Notes under the pieces: model-generated
Seen by the model: only the letters and a program-made list of their open reading frames with translations
What the model was told of the DNA's origin: nothing
The model's database searches: none
Assembly: GCA_044350425.1 (NCBI GenBank)
Contig: JBILHS010000052.1
Span: 1-38,233 of the forward strand
DNA length: 38,233 nucleotides
DNA from: M3007 sp044350425
Lineage (GTDB): Bacteria; Bacteroidota; Bacteroidia; Chitinophagales; Saprospiraceae
Reading direction: 5' to 3'
Made by a program: the position numbers and the translations under genes
Part shown: piece by piece, positions 15,439 to 24,253 of the stretch
Numbering within the stretch: the first letter of the stretch is position 1
Layout: the number at the start of each line of letters is the position of its first letter

Positions 15439-17349
15439 CTATCCCCCATTTGAAATAGGCAAAAACACCTCCACCCGAGTCCCGGAACGTTGCCCATGGG
15501 TAATGTCTGCAAGATCCTGAATCATGATAAACTTATCCCCTGGTCGCTTTTGGATCTGATGCAGCAAAAGCAGGCGTTCATGCGTGATCTCCATGCCTCG
15601 CGAACGGTGTTTTTGAAAACCAGCGCCGGCTTGGGCTGCTGCCTTTTCTTGCCCTTTGTTGAAACCCACCCCATCGTCTTCAATTGTACATTTCAACAAA
15701 AACTCATCGTCGGGCATCACTTCAAACCGAATGGTCAGGCGCCCCTCCTGTCGAGGGCGCAGACCGTGTTCGATCGCATTTTCGACAAAGGGCTGTACGA
15801 TCATGGTGGGCACAAACAGCTCATCCAACTCCTCATTTTTAGGCAATATGATTTGAAAATCCAGGCGATCGCGAAAGCGCAATTTCTTATTAATGTCCAG
15901 ATAGCGGTCTAAAAACTCGATCTCCTGCTCCAGCGAAACCTCCTCCAATTCGGAGTACTCCAGAGTGTGTCGCATCATTTTGGCAAACTTGGCCAGATAA
16001 GATTCAGCCTCTGTATTGCGCCCTGAGGTGACCAGCCCCTGGATCGCATTGAGTGAATTGAACATAAAGTGCGGGTTCATCTGGGCCCGCAGCGCGCGAA
16101 GTTGAAGTCCTGCCACACGAAGTCTTGCCATCTGGCTTTCCTGCCGACTCCGCTCCAGTTGGTGGCGCGCTTCTAATTCCTGACGCTCGTTGTCGCGCAA
16201 ATTGCTGAAATGCGATTGATTCAGCTCTGTCACATTGCGTTGCCACTCAAAAGCACTTTCAAAATTTTGGGTGCTTTCATAAAGGGATGCCAGCCTTTGA
16301 CTCACCTGAGCCAGGTGATACAGGTCATTGCCCTGTTGACCGATTTCCCAGGCTCGTAAATAGTGGCGTTCTGCTTCAAGCGAATTTTCCAATTGGATGT
16401 AGAGTGCGGCACTCCAGCTTTCTATTTTGGATAAGTTGGTAAAATCCGAAGGTTTAGCTGGTGGATCATAATCAGCAGCAGCCTGCCCAAACAAATTAAA
16501 TGCCTTAGGTGCATTCCCTGCCAGGGCAGCCAAAATCCCTAAATTACTCAAGGCCAGCGTTTTGACCTCTGATTCTCCCGCTCCTACTACGGTAAGTGTT
16601 TTTTCAAAATGCATTTGTGCAAGCTCGGTATCCTTGCGTGCAAGCGCTGCGCGACCAGCATTCAGATAATGCCAGGCCATGCGTGGGCGAAGCTGATATT
16701 TTTCTACGATGGGCAATACACTTCGATAGGCATCCTGGCTTTTGTCTTCTTCTCCAAGATATTCATACAATTCTCCCAGACCGCTGAGGATCAAAGTTTT
16801 AATATACCAGTCTTTCAGGGTTACCGCATGCTCCTCCAACTCCAGAAAATCTTTTTCAGCCTCCATCAGGCTATCCAGTGCTTTTCTGGGATTGCCGATC
16901 AGCAGATAAAAAAAGCCTTCCCGACAAGTGACATGCGCACGGATCCTTGGTGGGGCATCTTCTCCCAAAAATCGGCGCGAACGTTGCAGGGCATCTTCAG
17001 CAGCGGCCCATGCTCTTTGATTCAGATAGGTAGAGGCAATATCTGCCCAGGTCTCTGCCAAAGCCCAACTATCCGCCAGGCTCTCCAGTATGTTCGTGGC
17101 CAGCCGGGCATGCATGAGCGATTGCTCATACCGCGACCACTGATTTTCAAGAAAAGCAGCACTTCTGTGATAGGAAAGGCGTACGTCGAAAGGACTGCGT
17201 GGAGTCAGCAGACGCCCCAATTCGGCTAAAGCAAACTTGGACTGTTCAAAATCCGTGAATGCCCATCTGGACAAATTATCGCTTAAGCGACGAAGTAGGG
17301 TCTCGTCGTCAGCAATCGAATTTTTGGACTGGGAAGGAATACCTTGCAT
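15439..17349 (-). CDS. Cytoplasmic sensor histidine kinase, LytS/YehU type, with TPR-like N-terminus
   Basis: The 636-residue protein has no signal peptide or membrane segment. Residues about 40-385 are helical repeats of TPR character (for example WALAETWADIASTYLNQRAW and LSNLGILAALAGNAPKAFNL). A coiled-coil (about 383-420) leads to the His_kinase domain, with the phosphoacceptor His427 in RAQMNPHFMFNSLNAIQGLV. The ATPase domain follows: N box IVQPFVENAIEHGLRP and G box IEDDGVGFNKG. It phosphorylates the LytTR regulator encoded 12 bp upstream on the same strand, an operon arrangement. The TPR array probably senses a cytoplasmic protein or peptide rather than an external ligand. A perfect palindrome follows the stop codon. 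Confidence 0.92.
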   Translation of the reverse strand: MQGIPSQSKNSIADDETLLRRLSDNLSRWAFTDFEQSKFALAELGRLLTPRSPFDVRLSYHRSAAFLENQWSRYEQSLMHARLATNILESLADSWALAETWADIASTYLNQRAWAAAEDALQRSRRFLGEDAPPRIRAHVTCREGFFYLLIGNPRKALDSLMEAEKDFLELEEHAVTLKDWYIKTLILSGLGELYEYLGEEDKSQDAYRSVLPIVEKYQLRPRMAWHYLNAGRAALARKDTELAQMHFEKTLTVVGAGESEVKTLALSNLGILAALAGNAPKAFNLFGQAAADYDPPAKPSDFTNLSKIESWSAALYIQLENSLEAERHYLRAWEIGQQGNDLYHLAQVSQRLASLYESTQNFESAFEWQRNVTELNQSHFSNLRDNERQELEARHQLERSRQESQMARLRVAGLQLRALRAQMNPHFMFNSLNAIQGLVTSGRNTEAESYLAKFAKMMRHTLEYSELEEVSLEQEIEFLDRYLDINKKLRFRDRLDFQIILPKNEELDELFVPTMIVQPFVENAIEHGLRPRQEGRLTIRFEVMPDDEFLLKCTIEDDGVGFNKGQEKAAAQAGAGFQKHRSRGMEITHERLLLLHQIQKRPGDKFIMIQDLADITHGQRSGTRVEVFLPISNGG

Positions 17350-17361
17350 ATAACAGCAAAC

Positions 17362-18132
17362 TTAAGGCATTTTTTCGCCTTGTCCCCTGCCAAGTTTTTC
17401 CATGACATATAATTTATGACTGCGCCCGATGGGCAAGGTGCGACCTGCAATTTCCACCTCGGCAGCAGAAAAAGATTCTATCTTATCAATTGCCACCATA
17501 AAGGAGCGGTGAATACGCAAAAAATTGTCGGAACGCATCAGATCCTCCAGTTCGCCCAACTGATAATGGGTATTGTAAGACTTGGATTTGGTGACTATGG
17601 ATACGGAATCTTTTAGACTTTCTACATATAGGATCTCATCCAGGTAGATCTTAACCGAGCGTTTGCTGACCGTAAAAAAATAGTAGGGCCTTACCAGATG
17701 TTCTGCGGGCTTCTGGATGTTTGAATCCGGATTGCGTTGTGGCTGCAAAAGTTTATTGACAGCCTTGGTATACCGGGCAAATTCAATGGGTTTAAGCAGA
17801 TAATCGGTCACTTGTAATTCAAACCCTTCTACCGCATACTGGTGATACGCGGAAGTGATAATTACCCTGGGTTGATGCAGAAGCGTTTTTAAGAAATCCA
17901 GACCATTGAGTTTGGGCAAATTTATGTCCAGAAACATTACATCTACAGGATTCTGGCGTACCACATCCAGGGCTTTGATGGCATCGTAACAGATATGGGT
18001 TAACTCCAGAAAAGGTGTTTGATTGACATATTCTGCCAATATTTCCGCTGCCAATGGCTCATCTTCAACAATGATACATTTAAGCGGCTGGGGAAATTGA
18101 GCACTGGGAAATTGAAGACCAGGTTGCGGCAT
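17362..18132 (-). CDS. Response regulator with LytTR DNA-binding domain
   Basis: The 256-residue protein has a receiver domain (about 17-128): acidic pocket Glu23/Asp24 in IIVEDEP, phosphoacceptor Asp69 in VDVMFLDINLPKLNG, Thr/Ser switch in VIITSAY and Lys114 in YLLKPIEF. After a linker rich in Pro/Gln comes a LytTR domain (about 150-250; YFFTVSKRSVKIYLDEILYV, MRSDNFLRIHRSFMVAIDKI, LPIGRSHK). It is the first gene of a two-gene operon with the LytS-like kinase 12 bp downstream. LytTR regulators bind paired direct repeats; no target site could be identified here. Possible targets include its own promoter or neighbours. Confidence 0.95.
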   Translation of the reverse strand: MPQPGLQFPSAQFPQPLKCIIVEDEPLAAEILAEYVNQTPFLELTHICYDAIKALDVVRQNPVDVMFLDINLPKLNGLDFLKTLLHQPRVIITSAYHQYAVEGFELQVTDYLLKPIEFARYTKAVNKLLQPQRNPDSNIQKPAEHLVRPYYFFTVSKRSVKIYLDEILYVESLKDSVSIVTKSKSYNTHYQLGELEDLMRSDNFLRIHRSFMVAIDKIESFSAAEVEIAGRTLPIGRSHKLYVMEKLGRGQGEKMP

Positions 18133-18267
18133 AGCTATAGAAAAAGCGTTTTCTCAAATAAGTGGCGAAATATAGCAAAAAAGGGAGATAGCGACACCAT
18201 TGCTTTCGACCAAATAGAAGGCTGAGGTGATTAAGGCCATAATTCAGGACCAAAGCCAGCTAAAATG

Positions 18268-18298
18268 CTGACGGGATGACCATACGCCATCCCGTCAG
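18268..18298 (-). terminator. Terminator-like hairpin after kbl
   Basis: CTGACGGGATG (18268-18278) and CATCCCGTCAG (18288-18298) form an 11-bp perfect stem with a 9-nt loop, 31 nt downstream of the kbl stop. On the minus strand it is followed by CATTTTA, a weak T run. The rest of 18133-18329 shows nothing clear. Confidence 0.65.
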
Positions 18299-18329
18299 TA
18301 ATCTCAGCGGAGCCTATCAGAATAAGGGT

Positions 18330-19523
18330 TTAACCTTTCAAAACACCCAGTGCTTTTCCTACCTTTGTAAAGGCCGCTACAGCACGTTCCAGATGTTCCT
18401 GCTCATGTGCGGCAGAAAGTTGCACCCGGATCCTTGCCTTGCCTTGTGCAACCACCGGGAAGAAAAATCCAACCACATAAATACCTTCATCCAGCAAATT
18501 GGCTGCAAATTTCTGTGCCAAAGGCGCATCGTATAACATAATAGGTACAATTGGGTGCTCTCCTGGTATGATATCGAAACCTGCAGCAGTCATGGCCGTG
18601 CGGAAGTATTTCGTATTGCTTTCAAGTTTATCCCGCAAAGAAGTGCTGCTGCTGAGTAGTTCTAAGACCTTAATACTCGCACCCACAATGCTTGGAGCCA
18701 CTGTGTTGGAGAACAAATAAGGTCTGGAGCGCTGACGCAACAATTCCACGATCTCCTTTTTTGCTGCGGTGAACCCTCCGCTGGCGCCGCCCAAAGCTTT
18801 GCCAAGCGTACCCGTAACGATGTCTATACGATCCATGACATCGCGATACTCATGCGTGCCACGGCCGGTTTTACCCAGAAATCCAGACGCATGGCATTCA
18901 TCGATGCCGACCATGGCTCCATACTTGTCTGCCAGGTCACAGATCTTATCCAATTGTGCGATCGTGCCATCCATTGAAAATGCCCCATCTGTAAAGATGA
19001 GTTTTCGCCGCGCTCCAGAGGCTTCTTTAAGACAATCTTCGAGCGAATTCATGTCATTGTGCTTGTAACGAAAGCGCTTGGCTTTGCACAAACGTATGCC
19101 GTCAATGATACTGGCGTGGTTGAGCTCGTCACTGATAATCGCATCTTCTTCGCCGAGTATTACCTCAAACAAGCCGCCGTTTGCATCGAATGCAGCGGCG
19201 TATAAAATCGAGTCTTCCATCCCCAGAAAGTCGGCGATCCGAAGCTCAAGTTCTTTGTGTATGTCTTGGGTGCCACAGATAAAACGAACACTCGAAAGTC
19301 CATAACCGTGGGTGCGGATCGCCTCAATGGCCGCTTCGATGACTTCCGGGTGACTGCTCAGGCCCAGATAGTTGTTGGCGCAAAAATTGAGTAGATCGTG
19401 TTGAGCCGTTGTATCAATTACTGGGCCCTGTGGTGTGGTGATCACACGCTCCTGTTTGTACAGACCTGCATCACGGATGCCCTGGAGATCGGCTTGGAGC
19501 GTAGCTTTTATGTTGCTGAACAT
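18330..19523 (-). CDS. kbl: Glycine C-acetyltransferase (2-amino-3-ketobutyrate CoA ligase)
   Basis: This pyridoxal-phosphate enzyme cleaves 2-amino-3-oxobutyrate with CoA to glycine and acetyl-CoA, the second step of threonine catabolism, in the cytoplasm. The 397-residue length equals that of family members. Signatures are NFCANNYLGLSSHPEVIEAA (46-65), GYGLSSVRFICGTQDIHKEL (73-92), the cofactor-stacking region SDELNHASIIDGIRL (His136), FTDGAFSMDG, GIDECHASG (Asp208/His211) and the Schiff-base Lys242 in TGTLGKALGGASGG. Related alpha-oxoamine synthases (serine palmitoyltransferase, BioF) share the fold, but the SVRFICGTQDIHKELE segment is typical of Kbl. No threonine dehydrogenase (tdh) is next to it. 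The histidine-phosphatase gene lies 72 bp upstream on the same strand. Confidence 0.93.
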   Translation of the reverse strand: MFSNIKATLQADLQGIRDAGLYKQERVITTPQGPVIDTTAQHDLLNFCANNYLGLSSHPEVIEAAIEAIRTHGYGLSSVRFICGTQDIHKELELRIADFLGMEDSILYAAAFDANGGLFEVILGEEDAIISDELNHASIIDGIRLCKAKRFRYKHNDMNSLEDCLKEASGARRKLIFTDGAFSMDGTIAQLDKICDLADKYGAMVGIDECHASGFLGKTGRGTHEYRDVMDRIDIVTGTLGKALGGASGGFTAAKKEIVELLRQRSRPYLFSNTVAPSIVGASIKVLELLSSSTSLRDKLESNTKYFRTAMTAAGFDIIPGEHPIVPIMLYDAPLAQKFAANLLDEGIYVVGFFFPVVAQGKARIRVQLSAAHEQEHLERAVAAFTKVGKALGVLKG

Positions 19524-19595
19524 GGTATGAGAATGGGTTGATTTGATATAGAAAAGTGCCTCTGGAGGGTTTTGAATCCCTGAAGGCTTGTTTTT

Positions 19596-20129
19596 TTAAT
19601 AGCGTAATTCCAGCACCTCAGTCTCCCCTACCCCTTTGGTTGCGACCACAAAGAGTTTTCCAAAATCCGAATTGCCTATGTTGTCAAAATCAAAACCGCC
19701 GCCATTCAATTGATTGAGCAGATGCGGCACTGAGTCCTGGTGACCAACTATCAGGATTTGTTTGCCGGGGCTAATATCCAAAAGTTCCAGGATCCAATCA
19801 TCTTGTTTCTCTGGTTCATAGACCTCTACAGAAGGTGTATTCCCTCGCCTTTGCGCCGGTTCGGCGGTTTGTTGGGTACGACGGGCCGGTGTAGCAAAAA
19901 CGTGGTCCAGACCTGTTTCTGAAAAAATCCGTCCCAATCGTTCTGCCCGAGCTTCACCCTCGGTGGAGAGCCCCGGATCATGCGGTTCATCCCTGTCTTT
20001 CTCCGCATGCCGGACACAAAACAAATGGGTCCAGGCCGGATCGCCCCAGTGTGGGATCGCCTGCGTGGTGCCATCAGCAAAGTGCAATTGACCGTCTTTG
20101 ATGGATTTTAGGTAGTTAAGCGAGTCCAT
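19596..20129 (-). CDS. Histidine phosphatase superfamily protein (cytoplasmic paralogue)
   Basis: The 177-residue phosphoglycerate-mutase-like protein has the catalytic motif FCVRHAEKDRDEPHDPGLS (Arg40-His41), the segment RAERLGRIFSETGLDHVFAT followed by Arg (PARRTQQTAEP), and the second catalytic histidine in ILIVGHQDSVPHLL (His130). These match the RHG/SixA-like branch. It has no signal peptide and starts at ATG 20129. The first 30 residues (DGQLHFADGTTQAIPHWGDP) are matched by the lipoprotein paralogue at 23659-24246 (EGKLYFSDDKATLIPHWNEA), so the two share an N-terminal extension beyond the core fold. The substrate is unknown. kbl lies downstream on the same strand; an S8-like peptidase gene is divergent. 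Confidence 0.85.
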   Translation of the reverse strand: MDSLNYLKSIKDGQLHFADGTTQAIPHWGDPAWTHLFCVRHAEKDRDEPHDPGLSTEGEARAERLGRIFSETGLDHVFATPARRTQQTAEPAQRRGNTPSVEVYEPEKQDDWILELLDISPGKQILIVGHQDSVPHLLNQLNGGGFDFDNIGNSDFGKLFVVATKGVGETEVLELRY

Positions 20130-20224
20130 ATTTTTACAATTTTAGCAAAGGCCCCGCAAAGGTGCAGCAAAAAGCAAAATACCCGTGCGCTTGTGGAAAA
20201 ATGTCTTTTTTTGTGGTTATAAAT

Positions 20225-20232
20225 TATCTTTG
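20225..20232 (+). promoter_or_regulatory. -7 promoter element TATCTTTG upstream of the S8 peptidase
   Basis: TATCTTTG fits TAnnTTTG and lies 33 nt before the ATG at 20266, in the divergent gap with the histidine phosphatase. A TTTG at 20210-20213 is too close (11 nt) to be its -33 partner. Confidence 0.4.
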
Positions 20233-20265
20233 AATCTACCGGCCGGATTACCTTCTTTTACATCC

Positions 20266-22608
20266 ATGAAACTACTTATCCGTTTACATTTACTCCTTTT
20301 TACACTCCAGGCAAATGCTCAACAAACAGAACTCTCTGTTCCGGGTCAAAACCTTTTTGTCAACAAAATCCACTTGGCACAAAACCTGAATTCCGACTTG
20401 AATGGAGCAGGAATAACGGTTTCCATCAAGGAATTTGCCTTTGACACCAACGATGTAGACCTAAAGGGCAGGGTCCTTCCGTCTCCCAATGCAGCAACAA
20501 ATCTAACCACCCATGCCAATATAATGGCATCCCTCGTCGGCGGTGCAGGCAATGCAGACCTGCAAGGGCGGGGTGCAGCTCCGGGCTGTCAACTGGTATC
20601 CTCCAGTTTTGTCGGATTGCTTCCGGACGCTGATTATTGGAGTCAAAACATCACCGTTCAAAACCATTCCTATGGTATAAATATTCAAAACTGGTACGGA
20701 GCCGGAGCCGTCTCCTATGATCAGACCACCGATGAAAACCCTTTCCTGCTGCATGTTTTTTCTGCCGGAAACAAAGGGGACAGCGCAGCGCTTTCGGGCA
20801 CCTATGCCAATTTGCCAGGAATGGCCAACCTCAGTGGCAATTTTAAAATGGCCAAAAATGTACTGCTGGTAGGTGCAGTGGACTCCCTGGCTCGGATGGA
20901 TCCATTCAGTTCCAGTGGCCCGGCATATGATGGCCGGACCAAACCAGACCTTGTTGCTTTTGGGCTCGACGGTACCTCTGGTGCAGCAGCCCTGGTCAGT
21001 GGCTCTGCGGCGGTGATCCAGCAAACACTTCTATATCGTATCCATGAATTTCCACATGCAGATCTGGTTCGGGCTGTTTTGATCAATGGAGCCACAGACA
21101 TAGATCCCCCGGGACCAGATTTTCAAAGTGGATTTGGGAGCCTGGATTTGAAAAAATCCTTAGAGCACGTTTATAGGGAACAAGTCATGCGCGAAATAAT
21201 AGATGCCGGACAAACCCGGTCGATTCCGCTCATCATTCCTCAAAACATACACCAGGCTAAGATCACCCTGGTATGGAATGACCCCACAGCAGCCCTCTTT
21301 TCCCCTAAAGCACTGTTGCATGACCTGGATCTTGTCCTACTGGATCCATTAGGAAATGAATATTCCCCCTGGGTTTTGAATTCCTTTCCGAATGCGGACT
21401 CACTCCGGCAAGCTGCACACCGGGGTAGAGACACTCTGAACAATGTGGAGCAGGTCACCTTGGATTTTCCCCAAGCCGGCCTTTGGGAGATCAGAGTCTC
21501 CGCACCATTAAATTTATTAGACCAACAAAAATTTGCACTTGCCTGGAATTGGGATACAATGAAACATTTCGAATGGGTTTATCCATACGCAAACGCCCCT
21601 ACTCCTGCTGGTAAGGAGGTAATATTGCATTGGGAAAGCAACTTATCCGACTCCTTCGGTCGACTCGAATGGCGACCCTGGCCGAGCCCGGATTGGAGAT
21701 TGATCGACAACGCGGTGGACCTAAACGCAGGTTTCCGGCGTTGGACCTTGCCGGATACTTTTGCCGAATCGCAGGTGCGTATGGTGGTTGGGGGCTATAA
21801 TTTTAACTCTTCTATCTTTCTAATTTCCAAGGAATTGCGCATGAAAATTGGCTTTAATTGCCCTGATTCAGTGATGCTTTATTGGAATACCGCACATCCA
21901 AGTGCTGAATACCAGCTCTTTGGTTTGGGTCAAACGCAACTGGAACCCCTTACGATCGTAAAGGATACTTTTATCGTACTCCAAAAATCCAACTACCCGC
22001 AAGCGCGTTTTGCGGTGGCCCCCCTGGCACCCTGGAAAGATGCACAGGGGCCGCGCAGCCCTGCCCCTGATATTTCAAAACAAGGCGTATCGTGCTATTT
22101 TCATGGTTTTCTGGCCAATCTAAACCCTGATTTTGGGGTAGATCTGGATCTGACACTTGGTACCAATTATGGGCTTTCAAAGATCTTTTTTGAAAAGCAA
22201 ACCAATGGAGCCTTTGTTGTTTTGGACGAGCGGCATATTGGAAGTTTGGAATATTCATTTCTGGACGAATTTCCACAAAAAGGCATCAATACCTATCGGG
22301 CAAGGGTCTGGCTCGACAATGGTGCAATGGTTGTGAGCGATACGGCTACCGTTTATTTTGCGGGCGAAAAGAACTGGTGGGTATTCCCCAATCCCGTTCC
22401 TTCAGAGGGCGTTTTGAACCTCATTGCGACCCCGGAAGAACAGGCTGAATTTTACCTGTACGACGTCTTGGGCAAACTTGTTTTAGAGAAAACTGCAGAT
22501 GAATTATTGCTTGAAATCCCATTGAGAGGGCTTTCAAAAGGCATTTATTTTTACAAAATTAAAGATGGCAAAGTATTTTTGGGCGGAGGGAGGTTGGTGG
22601 TGGAGTAA
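20266..22608 (+). CDS. S8 (subtilisin-like) family secreted peptidase with T9SS sorting domain
   Basis: The 780-residue protein starts at ATG 20266, which gives a signal peptide (1-18, ending ANA-QQ); an upstream in-frame ATG at 20185 would spoil it. The S8 domain spans about 45-300. The histidine is His83 (NLTTHANIMASLVGG), the oxyanion Asn is Asn169 (HVFSAGNKG), and the serine is Ser238 (DGTSGAAALVSGSAA). At the usual aspartate position (VAVID in subtilisins) it reads TVSIKEFAFDTNDVDLKGR, so Glu56 stands where Asp is expected. A jelly-roll or P-like beta region follows, then beta domains and a T9SS type A sorting domain (about 705-780; WWVFPNPVPSEGVLNLIA). It is probably exported to the surface. 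Whether it is an active protease depends on Glu56 or a nearby Asp60/Asp63. Confidence 0.85.
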   Translation: MKLLIRLHLLLFTLQANAQQTELSVPGQNLFVNKIHLAQNLNSDLNGAGITVSIKEFAFDTNDVDLKGRVLPSPNAATNLTTHANIMASLVGGAGNADLQGRGAAPGCQLVSSSFVGLLPDADYWSQNITVQNHSYGINIQNWYGAGAVSYDQTTDENPFLLHVFSAGNKGDSAALSGTYANLPGMANLSGNFKMAKNVLLVGAVDSLARMDPFSSSGPAYDGRTKPDLVAFGLDGTSGAAALVSGSAAVIQQTLLYRIHEFPHADLVRAVLINGATDIDPPGPDFQSGFGSLDLKKSLEHVYREQVMREIIDAGQTRSIPLIIPQNIHQAKITLVWNDPTAALFSPKALLHDLDLVLLDPLGNEYSPWVLNSFPNADSLRQAAHRGRDTLNNVEQVTLDFPQAGLWEIRVSAPLNLLDQQKFALAWNWDTMKHFEWVYPYANAPTPAGKEVILHWESNLSDSFGRLEWRPWPSPDWRLIDNAVDLNAGFRRWTLPDTFAESQVRMVVGGYNFNSSIFLISKELRMKIGFNCPDSVMLYWNTAHPSAEYQLFGLGQTQLEPLTIVKDTFIVLQKSNYPQARFAVAPLAPWKDAQGPRSPAPDISKQGVSCYFHGFLANLNPDFGVDLDLTLGTNYGLSKIFFEKQTNGAFVVLDERHIGSLEYSFLDEFPQKGINTYRARVWLDNGAMVVSDTATVYFAGEKNWWVFPNPVPSEGVLNLIATPEEQAEFYLYDVLGKLVLEKTADELLLEIPLRGLSKGIYFYKIKDGKVFLGGGRLVVE

Positions 22609-22626
22609 GGCATCTACCATAAATAA

Positions 22627-22664
22627 ACAGGCCGCAGGAATTGAATCCTGCGGCCTGTTTTTCT
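22627..22664. terminator. Bidirectional rho-independent terminator
   Basis: ACAGGCCGCAGGA (22627-22639) and TCCTGCGGCCTGT (22646-22658) form a perfect 13-bp stem with a 6-nt loop. It is followed by TTTTCTT on the plus strand and by TTATTTAT-like sequence on the minus strand. It separates the convergent S8 peptidase and M57 genes, 18 nt after the peptidase stop. Confidence 0.9.
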
Positions 22665-22682
22665 TGCGAAAGGCAGCAAAGA

Positions 22683-23483
22683 TTAATACAAGAAATTCAG
22701 CGCCGTTTTGTCATTGGCTTGGAATGGACGATTGGTACTAGCACCAAGGCATGCTAACATCCAGGAAGCAGCGTCAGGGCCTGTGGGAGTGCCAGGAATG
22801 TGAATAGCGCCCACGCCACCGTCACCTTCGTTGGTTGGAGCCCCCCCGCAGCTATAAGACCGATCCATATAATCGGTATGACGGAAACCAATGCAGTGCC
22901 CCATCTCATGTGCCATCACGGTGGTCACGAAGCCGAGGGAATAGTTCTCGTATTTTTTGTTGAACTTGATCGTACCATAGGGATTCCCGCCACTTGGGAA
23001 GCCCGCCGAAGCGATATAATTTCCACTATTGACCCGTTGGATGTTGATGTCTCCGCCACTGGCAACCTCACGAAACGTTAATTGCAGGTTTTCAGCATTG
23101 TAACGCGCAACTGCTGCAGTGACCGCAGCTTTTGCATTGGCACTAAAAGTATTTGACCGACTAACCGTAATTTCCCTTGGCAAACCAGTTACCAGATTGG
23201 TCGTATGGTACTGCTCTTCATTGCCGAAAACAAATGAATGGGCAAGATCCATCGGTTTATTCAGGTCTTCATCAGTGACAAAGATATCGCCTTCTACAAT
23301 GTATCCCCCTTCCACAGCATAGGCTTCAGAAGCATCGAAACCAAGTGCGGTGATCTTTACACTTAGGTCTGCAGAAAGACCTGGTTGTTCAAGGGTACTA
23401 ACAGTAGGATCGTTTTTCGAGCAGGAGTTAAGCCCGGCAAAAAGAAGCGCGAGGGTGGCGAGGGTTAGAAAACGTTTTTTCAT
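22683..23483 (-). CDS. M57-type (dual-action HEIGH) metalloprotease lipoprotein
   Basis: The 266-residue protein has a lipoprotein signal: hydrophobic segment to LLFAGLNSC, with Cys21 as the lipidated residue followed by SKND. The metzincin-like zinc motif HEMGHCIGFRH (His192, Glu193, His196, His202) is intact and continues to TDYMDRSYSCGG, as in peptidase M57 proteins. VSRSNTFSANAKAAVTAAVA and NLQLTFREV (about 108-140) are typical of the domain's N-terminal half. The C-terminus (PTGPDAASWMLACLGASTNR) contains the conserved end region. It is expected to be anchored in the outer membrane and to cleave peptides. An AT-rich stretch (about 23570-23645) upstream probably holds its promoter. The family call is firm; the substrate is unknown. 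Confidence 0.9.
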   Translation of the reverse strand: MKKRFLTLATLALLFAGLNSCSKNDPTVSTLEQPGLSADLSVKITALGFDASEAYAVEGGYIVEGDIFVTDEDLNKPMDLAHSFVFGNEEQYHTTNLVTGLPREITVSRSNTFSANAKAAVTAAVARYNAENLQLTFREVASGGDINIQRVNSGNYIASAGFPSGGNPYGTIKFNKKYENYSLGFVTTVMAHEMGHCIGFRHTDYMDRSYSCGGAPTNEGDGGVGAIHIPGTPTGPDAASWMLACLGASTNRPFQANDKTALNFLY

Positions 23484-23658
23484 GTTGAAAGAACAGTTTG
23501 AGTTTGATGAATAGACAAAGTGATTATCAGCGCTAATGTATGAGAATAGCTAGAAATGCACGCAATGAAATACAATATTTTATTAAAAACAAAATATAAT
23601 CTCAAAATAAATACAAATTAAAAAACAAATAAAAATAAAAATTCAGACAATTTTCCTT
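23484..23658. other. AT-rich intergenic stretch upstream of the M57 gene
   Basis: From about 23570 to 23645 the sequence is almost only A and T with scattered C, including repeated AAATAAA and AAAACAAA blocks. No TAnnTTTG element is exact; the closest on the minus strand is TCACTTTG near 23519-23526. It probably includes the M57 promoter and leader. I see no gene in it. Confidence 0.4.
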
Positions 23659-24246
23659 TTAATAGCTTTTCCATAAGTACTCAGCATCACCTAAATCCCT
23701 GGAAGCCACCACGATAAAGGCCCCAAAATCTTGGTCGTCCAGTTCAGTAACCGTAAAACTCGGGCCGACCAATTTGCCAACCATACGTGGTACGGTATTG
23801 GAATGCCCAACGACAAAGATCCGTTTGCCGCGATGGATGGTCAATTGTTGAACCAGCCAGTCTGTTTCAGCAGCATCTTCTCTAGGGTAAATCATGATCG
23901 CTGGTGTATGTGCCATCGCCTGCACCTTTTCAGCAGTTTTTTGGGTTCTTAACTTGTCTGTTGCAAAAACTAGATCCAAACCTGAATTTACCATTATTCT
24001 GCCAAGACGTTCAGCACGCGAATATCCATTTGGGGACAGGTCAGGGTCATCTGAATTGTCCACCTTTTCGGCATGACGTACAAAAAAGAAATGCGTCCAA
24101 CCCGCCTCATTCCAATGTGGAATAAGCGTAGCCTTATCATCAGAAAAATAAAGCTTCCCCTCTGATACACGAACCACTTCACAGGAATCACAGCCGACGA
24201 GGAAAAAAAACGCCAGCAGGCTCAGTATTAAAAAAGCTGGTTTCAC
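23659..24246 (-). CDS. Histidine phosphatase superfamily lipoprotein
   Basis: The 195-residue protein is a paralogue of the one at 19596-20129, but carries a lipoprotein signal (FLILSLLAFFFLVGC, lipidated Cys19). Catalytic residues are Arg57-His58 in FFFVRHAEKVDNSDDPDLS and His148 in IFVVGHSNTVPRM. The middle RAERLGRIMVNSGLDLVFAT followed by DKLRTQKTAEK matches the paralogue closely. It starts at GTG 24246; there is no ATG before the signal peptide, and GTG gives the canonical K-rich start MKPAF. It lies 7 bp after the lysA stop and is therefore probably co-transcribed and translationally linked with lysA. Expected location is the periplasmic or outer face of a membrane; substrate unknown. 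Confidence 0.88.
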   Translation of the reverse strand: MKPAFLILSLLAFFFLVGCDSCEVVRVSEGKLYFSDDKATLIPHWNEAGWTHFFFVRHAEKVDNSDDPDLSPNGYSRAERLGRIMVNSGLDLVFATDKLRTQKTAEKVQAMAHTPAIMIYPREDAAETDWLVQQLTIHRGKRIFVVGHSNTVPRMVGKLVGPSFTVTELDDQDFGAFIVVASRDLGDAEYLWKSY

Positions 24247-24253
24247 TGGTAGC

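Noticed and set aside
19553..19597. Weak hairpin (GGAGGG...CCCT) followed by seven T on the plus strand between kbl and the histidine phosphatase
   Set aside because: No plus-strand gene ends there and the stem is short and bulged; its function cannot be supported.
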